Shown one piece after another: positions 59,924-64,000 of a stretch of DNA of 64,000 bases (the stretch's first letter is position 1; each line of letters starts with the position of its first letter). Origin of the DNA: Sphingomonas sp. BAUL-RG-20F-R05-02 (lineage in GTDB: Bacteria > Pseudomonadota > Alphaproteobacteria > Sphingomonadales > Sphingomonadaceae); contig NZ_JAKNQH010000005.1 in the NCBI RefSeq assembly GCF_022662305.1, positions 186,001 to 250,000 of the forward strand. The letters are read 5' to 3'. The notes under the pieces were generated by a model. The model saw nothing but the letters and a program-made list of their open reading frames with translations, had not been told where the DNA came from and did not search any database. Made by a program: the position numbers and the translations under genes.

Positions 59924-62851
59924 ATGCTCAAGATAAAGTTCAGGACGTTTTCCGGCGCGGCTGTGGTTGCGATCACGGCGGCAACGCTCGCGATGCCGGC
60001 CGGTGCGCAGGTCAGCGCGCCCGCTGACGCGCCGACCGCAGGTGGCGACGATATCGTCGTGACCGGTTCGCGCATCCGCCGCGATCCGCTCGATCAGGAC
60101 AAACCCGTTCTCACCGTCGACCAGTCAGCGATCGGCAAGACCGGCCTCTCCTCGATCGCGGACGTGCTGCAACGCCTGCCGAGCGCGAGCGGCGGCCTCA
60201 ACACCAAGGTCAACAACGCCGGCAACATCGGCGGCCCGCCCGACGGCACCGGCGTCAGCTCGGGCGCGGCGGAGATCGACCTGCGCTACCTCGGCGCAAA
60301 GCGCACGCTCGTGCTGGTGGACGGCATCCGCTACGTCAACGGCTCGTCGGCGGGCGGCATCCCCGCCTCGGTCGATCTGAACGAAATCCCGACCAACATG
60401 ATCGAGCGGGTCGAGGTGCTGCAATCGGGCGCATCGCCGCTGTACGGCTCGGACGCGGTCGCCGGCGTGGTCAACATCATCACCAAGCAGAGCCAGAAGG
60501 GTCTGCAAGCCAATGCGCAGTTCGGCACCTACCGGCAGGGCGACGGCCACACCCAGAATTACGAGCTGAGCTACGGCATCCAGAAGCCGGACAGCGGCAC
60601 CTCGGCGGTGTTCGGCGGCTATTACACCAAGCAGGACCCGGTCCGCACCGCAGACCGCGCGATCTCGCAATATCCCGCACCCTATGCGACGAGCTGCGTC
60701 GACCCGAACTTCCCGGACGGCGTCGGGTGTAGCGGTACCCCGCCGCTTGGCCGCTACCGGGTCAGCGCGGCGGTCGGCAATCTGATCGGCGTCGGCACCA
60801 ACCTGACGCTGAAGGCGCCGGTGACCGGCCGCAATCCGACAGCGGCGGATTTCACGACCTTCACCGACGCGAGCCGCTTCAACTTCTCGCCGTTCAACTA
60901 TCTGCTCACCCCCAACGAACGTTATGGCGCGTTCTTCAACTTCAAGCAGGAATTGTCCGACGCGGTCCATTTCCGCACCAAGCTTGTCTACAACAAGCGC
61001 AATTCGACCACGCAAGCGGCGTTCCTGCCGCTCGCGATCGGGCCGGGCGCCGGCAACGGCAATCTGCTCGACCGCATCTCGATCGACGCGACCAACCCGT
61101 ACAATCCCTTTGGCGTAACGCTCTCGTCGGGGGTCAATCAGGACGGAACGCCGTCGGCGTTGCCGGCCAACTATACCGGCATCAACCGCCGCTTCGTCGA
61201 GGGTGGTCAGCGCACCTTCTCACAGGACGTCAACACCTTCACGGCATCCGCCACGCTCGACGGGTCGTTCCACGTCGGCGAGCATAAATGGTATTGGGAC
61301 GTCAACGGCGTCTGGGGCCTGAACGACGCGCACCAGATCTTCACCGGCAACCTCAACGCGGCCAGGCTCGCACAGGCGCTCGGCCCGGTGGCGAACTGCA
61401 CCGGGGACTGCGTGCCGTTCAACATCTTCGGCGGCGCGGCGGTGGGTGGTCCCGGCACGATCACGCCGGCGATGCTGAAGTACGTGACGTTCGACGAACA
61501 CGACAAGAGCGAGCAGCGCCTCGCCGATTTCACCGCCAACCTGTCGGGCGATCTGTTCCAACTCCCGGCCGGCGCGGTCGGTGTGGCGATCGGCTACGAA
61601 CATCGCGACCAGCGGGCGAGCTACGATCCCGATCCGGTCATCGTCGCCGGGCTCGGCGCCGACGTACCGACCAGCCCGGCGCGCGGCAGCTACAATACCG
61701 ACGAGGTGTACGGCGAAATCCGCGTGCCGATCCTCGCCAACATGCCGTTCTTCCACCGGCTCGAGTTCGACGGCGCGGTCCGCCACTCGGATTACTCGAC
61801 GTTCGGCGGCAACACCGTGTTCACCGCATCCGGCCTGTGGAAGCCGGTGCCGGATCTGCTGTTCCGGGGCGGCTATGCGGAAAGCCTACGCGCACCGAGC
61901 CTCGGCGAACTTTACGCCGGCCGCTCGCGCTTTGATGCGACCATCAACGATCCGTGCACCAGCGCGAGCGGCGGGTCGTTCCAGAGCAATGCGACCGTCC
62001 GCGCCAACTGCATCGCCAACGGCGTGCCGGCCAACGGCAGCTATGCGGAGTCGCAGGGCGGGCAGATCGGCATCTTCTCGCAAGGCTCGACCGCGCTCAA
62101 ACCCGAAACCGCGACCACCTGGACTGCGGGCGGCGTTTACAGCCCGTCCTGGGCGCGCGGCAGCTTCGCCAGCAGCGTGAGCCTCGAGGTCAATTACTAT
62201 AGCATCGAGCTCAAGAATGCGGTCGATTCAGTGCCCGGCACGCTCACGCTCAACCGCTGCGCGTTCAACGGCGATCCGGTCAGTTGCGCCAACATCACCC
62301 GCACCGTGTCGGGCGAAGTCGCCGGCATCAACGGCACGCTCCAGAACCTCAACGCGATCAACACCTCCGGCCTCGACGCGACGTTCCTGTACCGCTCGCC
62401 CGCGGTCTACGGCGGCACGATCGGCCTCAGCGCAAACGCCGCGTACATCATCAAGTATGACGTCGCACCACCCGCCGAACTCAACGCGCCGACGCTGCGC
62501 TGCGTCGGCACCGAACGCTGCCTCAACACCGATCAGGCGTTCCCCGAGTTCAAGCTGAACTCGACGCTCGACTGGTCGAGCGCGGCGTTTGGCGCGAGCT
62601 TCACCGCGCGCTACATCAGCGCGGTGTACGAAAGCGACGGCCACCGCATGGGCGCGACCTTCTACGGCGACGTGCAGGTGTATTTCTCACCCGCATGGCT
62701 CAGCAGCAAGCTGCGGCTGACCGCGGGCGTCAACAACGTGTTCAACAAGGCGCCACCGTCGTGCAACACCTGCGACAGCGCCAATTTCGATCCCACCACC
62801 TACGATCTGCCCGGCCAGTTCGGCTATCTGCGGCTGTCCTACGGTTTGTAA
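59924..62851 (+). CDS. TonB-dependent receptor
   Basis: A 975-residue outer-membrane receptor. The signal peptide ([21 protein letters not shown] region) is followed by the TonB-box-like [15 protein letters not shown] near 43 and a full plug (about 55-165: [59 protein letters not shown]). The barrel occupies the rest, with disulfide-forming cysteine pairs in surface loops. It imports an unknown ligand using proton-motive force through TonB. This is the OmpA-related-free, long type common in sphingomonads for plant oligosaccharides or aromatic compounds. No TonB, regulator or degradative gene is adjacent. A perfect 16-pair hairpin follows the stop. Confidence 0.93.
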   Translation: MLKIKFRTFSGAAVVAITAATLAMPAGAQVSAPADAPTAGGDDIVVTGSRIRRDPLDQDKPVLTVDQSAIGKTGLSSIADVLQRLPSASGGLNTKVNNAGNIGGPPDGTGVSSGAAEIDLRYLGAKRTLVLVDGIRYVNGSSAGGIPASVDLNEIPTNMIERVEVLQSGASPLYGSDAVAGVVNIITKQSQKGLQANAQFGTYRQGDGHTQNYELSYGIQKPDSGTSAVFGGYYTKQDPVRTADRAISQYPAPYATSCVDPNFPDGVGCSGTPPLGRYRVSAAVGNLIGVGTNLTLKAPVTGRNPTAADFTTFTDASRFNFSPFNYLLTPNERYGAFFNFKQELSDAVHFRTKLVYNKRNSTTQAAFLPLAIGPGAGNGNLLDRISIDATNPYNPFGVTLSSGVNQDGTPSALPANYTGINRRFVEGGQRTFSQDVNTFTASATLDGSFHVGEHKWYWDVNGVWGLNDAHQIFTGNLNAARLAQALGPVANCTGDCVPFNIFGGAAVGGPGTITPAMLKYVTFDEHDKSEQRLADFTANLSGDLFQLPAGAVGVAIGYEHRDQRASYDPDPVIVAGLGADVPTSPARGSYNTDEVYGEIRVPILANMPFFHRLEFDGAVRHSDYSTFGGNTVFTASGLWKPVPDLLFRGGYAESLRAPSLGELYAGRSRFDATINDPCTSASGGSFQSNATVRANCIANGVPANGSYAESQGGQIGIFSQGSTALKPETATTWTAGGVYSPSWARGSFASSVSLEVNYYSIELKNAVDSVPGTLTLNRCAFNGDPVSCANITRTVSGEVAGINGTLQNLNAINTSGLDATFLYRSPAVYGGTIGLSANAAYIIKYDVAPPAELNAPTLRCVGTERCLNTDQAFPEFKLNSTLDWSSAAFGASFTARYISAVYESDGHRMGATFYGDVQVYFSPAWLSSKLRLTAGVNNVFNKAPPSCNTCDSANFDPTTYDLPGQFGYLRLSYGL

Positions 62852-62857
62852 GTCCGG

Positions 62858-62895
62858 GCGCAGGCGGCGGGGCTTGGACGCCCCGCCGCCTGCGC
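62858..62895. terminator. Perfect 16-pair hairpin between convergent genes
   Basis: GCGCAGGCGGCGGGGC (62858-62873) and GCCCCGCCGCCTGCGC (62880-62895) are fully complementary with a 6-base loop. They fill the 44-base gap between the TonB receptor and the convergent leftward gene. The stem is strong enough to end transcription from both sides, though no T-run follows on either strand. Confidence 0.75.
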
Positions 62896-63375
62896 TTACC
62901 CGCAGATCGTCGCGTCGACGTGCGGATCCTTGACCATCGCGGCGACGACCGCACCAAGTGCCCCCGCCGGCACCTCGGGGGAGGAGAGTTCGCCCAGCAC
63001 GCTCGCGAACGTCTGGCAGTGCGTCACCGTCGTCGCGCCGCCGCCGTAGATGTTGGTGACATGGGTGATGTAGCGTTGGTACGCGATCCAGCCCGTCCTG
63101 CCGTCGTCGGCATGGTAATGCGCCTTGATCGCGCCGTCCGCCGCCTCGAAATCGCCCCGGTAGCGTTCCAGGACGCGGACATAGCCCGGCGTCAGGTCCA
63201 GCCCGATCAGCCGGCAGCGCAACTGCACGTCGAGCCCGATCTCGCGGAACTCGACCACCCTTGCCGCGGACAGCGTACGGTCGTCCCAGCACACCGCCGG
63301 CCCTTCCGTCGCGGCGGCGGCATGACCACTCAGGCCGACCAGCGCGGCGACCGCGCCGCCCAGCATCCGCCTCAT
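62896..63375 (-). CDS. Exported protein of unknown function
   Basis: A 159-residue protein with a signal peptide (RRMLGGAVAALVGLSGHAAAA). The mature part has cysteines in AVCWDDR, LRCRLIG, THCQTFA and TICG, so two disulfides are possible. YRGDFEAADGAIKAHYHADDGRTGW and the following YITHVTNIYGGG are striking but match no family I know. The ATG at 63375 overlaps the stop of the next gene upstream (ATGA), so both are translated together. It may be a periplasmic partner of that protein. Confidence 0.7.
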   Translation of the reverse strand: MRRMLGGAVAALVGLSGHAAAATEGPAVCWDDRTLSAARVVEFREIGLDVQLRCRLIGLDLTPGYVRVLERYRGDFEAADGAIKAHYHADDGRTGWIAYQRYITHVTNIYGGGATTVTHCQTFASVLGELSSPEVPAGALGAVVAAMVKDPHVDATICG

Positions 63376-64000
63376 GACGCGCGACACCGCGCGATCGGCG
63401 TCGCCATGATCCGGTCGAACAATTTGAGATAGACGTTGCTGGTCGCAAAGGCCGCGCCCGCCACCGGCTGATACGCCTTCGACCCCGCCGCGACCGCGTT
63501 CATCCCCGCCGCGTCGCGTTGCGCACCCGACGCGCGATATTGCGCGTCCAGCGTCTGCAGGTAGCGGATCGTCGCGGCGTTGTTCGCCGCCGCCAGCGTC
63601 ATCGCCGGCTTGTAGACGGTGTCGTGGAACTGGTTGCGCGCCTCGGCCGAACAGAACCGCTCGGGTACCGCGATCGTCGGCACCGGCATGAGCACCGGCG
63701 GCGCGGGCAGGGCGGTGGCGGATGCAACCGGTGCTTCCCCGCCGATCTGCGACTGCGCCAGTGCTGCAAGCAGCGCTGCGTTGCCGATCACCGATCCCGC
63801 CGGCGGCGGCGCGGGCGTGGCCGGCACCGGAAAGGGCGCGATCATCGCCGGGATCATCCGCATCGCCGGTTCGGGCGCGGCGGCAACCGGCGTCGGCGCG
63901 GGCGCGACCGGGGGTGCGACCGCCACCGCCGCCGGCACGGGCACCGGCGCGACCGGGGCAACCGGCGCGACCGGCACCACCACCGGCTCCGCCCGGCGCA
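63372..64000 (-). CDS. Pro/Ala/Val-rich protein of unknown function (runs off the right edge)
   Basis: At least 208 residues are visible; the frame is open to the window edge, so the true start lies outside. The visible N-terminal half is low complexity: VAPVAPVAPVPVP-like repeats, then PPVAPAPTPVAAAPEPA. The C-terminal 100 residues look folded (VPERFCSAEARNQFHDTVYKPA, LQTLDAQYRASGAQRDAAG, ATSNVYLKLFDRIMATP) with two cysteines. I do not recognise the family. The Pro-rich part may span the periplasm, as in TonB-like or cell-wall-linked proteins, but this is a guess. It is coupled to the exported protein downstream. Confidence 0.65.
   Translation of the reverse strand, partial: RRAEPVVVPVAPVAPVAPVPVPAAVAVAPPVAPAPTPVAAAPEPAMRMIPAMIAPFPVPATPAPPPAGSVIGNAALLAALAQSQIGGEAPVASATALPAPPVLMPVPTIAVPERFCSAEARNQFHDTVYKPAMTLAAANNAATIRYLQTLDAQYRASGAQRDAAGMNAVAAGSKAYQPVAGAAFATSNVYLKLFDRIMATPIARCRAS

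Noticed and set aside
1..64000. Mobile elements, tRNA or rRNA genes, prophage or defence islands
   Set aside because: I looked for transposase-, integrase- and phage-like proteins, for cloverleaf-type sequences and for typical defence genes, and saw none. Gene content is ordinary chromosomal apart from the repeat pair and the features listed.

Overview
The window is a gene-dense, high-GC chromosomal segment of an alphaproteobacterium, almost certainly a Sphingomonas-type sphingomonad. The evidence is a CtrA cell-cycle regulator, a PhoK-type alkaline phosphatase that keeps Sphingomonas active-site numbering, two TonB-dependent receptor-like proteins, a Tim44-like adaptor beside secB, murJ and trpS, and an adrenodoxin-type ferredoxin typical of sphingomonads. 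I see no rRNA, tRNA, phage, insertion sequence, CRISPR array or replication origin. Many starts are GTG, and many neighbours are coupled through ATGA or TGATG overlaps.

Left part (1-16 kb): the 5' end of acnA (leftward); phoK; a DsbD-type disulfide reductase translationally coupled to a subclass B3 metallo-beta-lactamase-like protein; a circularly permuted ATP-grasp plus alpha-E protein pair; a gene-poor stretch holding a possible 45-residue membrane protein; bpt; ilvA divergent from a YtcJ-like amidohydrolase; a secreted unknown coupled to a lipoprotein phosphodiesterase; and ctrA.

Middle (16-34 kb): an AI-2E family permease behind a LysR regulator that faces pirin and wrbA; an M15 peptidase; a pseudouridine synthase and arfB; a GT-C glycosyltransferase; a leftward group (VOC protein, M28 peptidase, rluE, universal stress protein); and a rightward run made of pdhC, a small membrane protein, a hotdog thioesterase, lpdA, a PDZ/S41-like secreted protein, a polytopic GT-C-like protein and an amidohydrolase. 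This run couples pyruvate dehydrogenase genes to envelope genes of unknown role.

Right part (34-64 kb): a polytopic protein divergent from a phasin; an RND tripartite efflux operon (adaptor, pump, outer-membrane factor) whose outer-membrane factor carries an unusual Gly/Thr-rich surface-loop insert; a SANT/HTH-like small protein; a ferredoxin reductase; a Gly-rich TonB-receptor-like protein; an SDR; a 2OG-Fe(II) oxygenase; an RcnB-like protein; a lone IorA-type 2Fe-2S subunit; gcdH; mtnP; an AlkA-type glycosylase and a ferredoxin bracketed by two inverted copies of an 85-bp repeat; a DUF4136 lipoprotein; secB-murJ-trpS; a Tim44-like-mltA-smr operon; a large TonB-dependent receptor; and two secreted unknowns running off the right edge.

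No single locus is a clear new defence or biosynthetic system. The best leads are the DsbD/metallo-beta-lactamase coupling, the repeat pair around alkA-fdx, the low-complexity surface loops, the envelope genes attached to the pyruvate dehydrogenase operon, the nested inverted repeats before the efflux operon and the two coupled pairs of uncharacterised exported proteins. All functional calls rest on reading the sequence; no database search was run.
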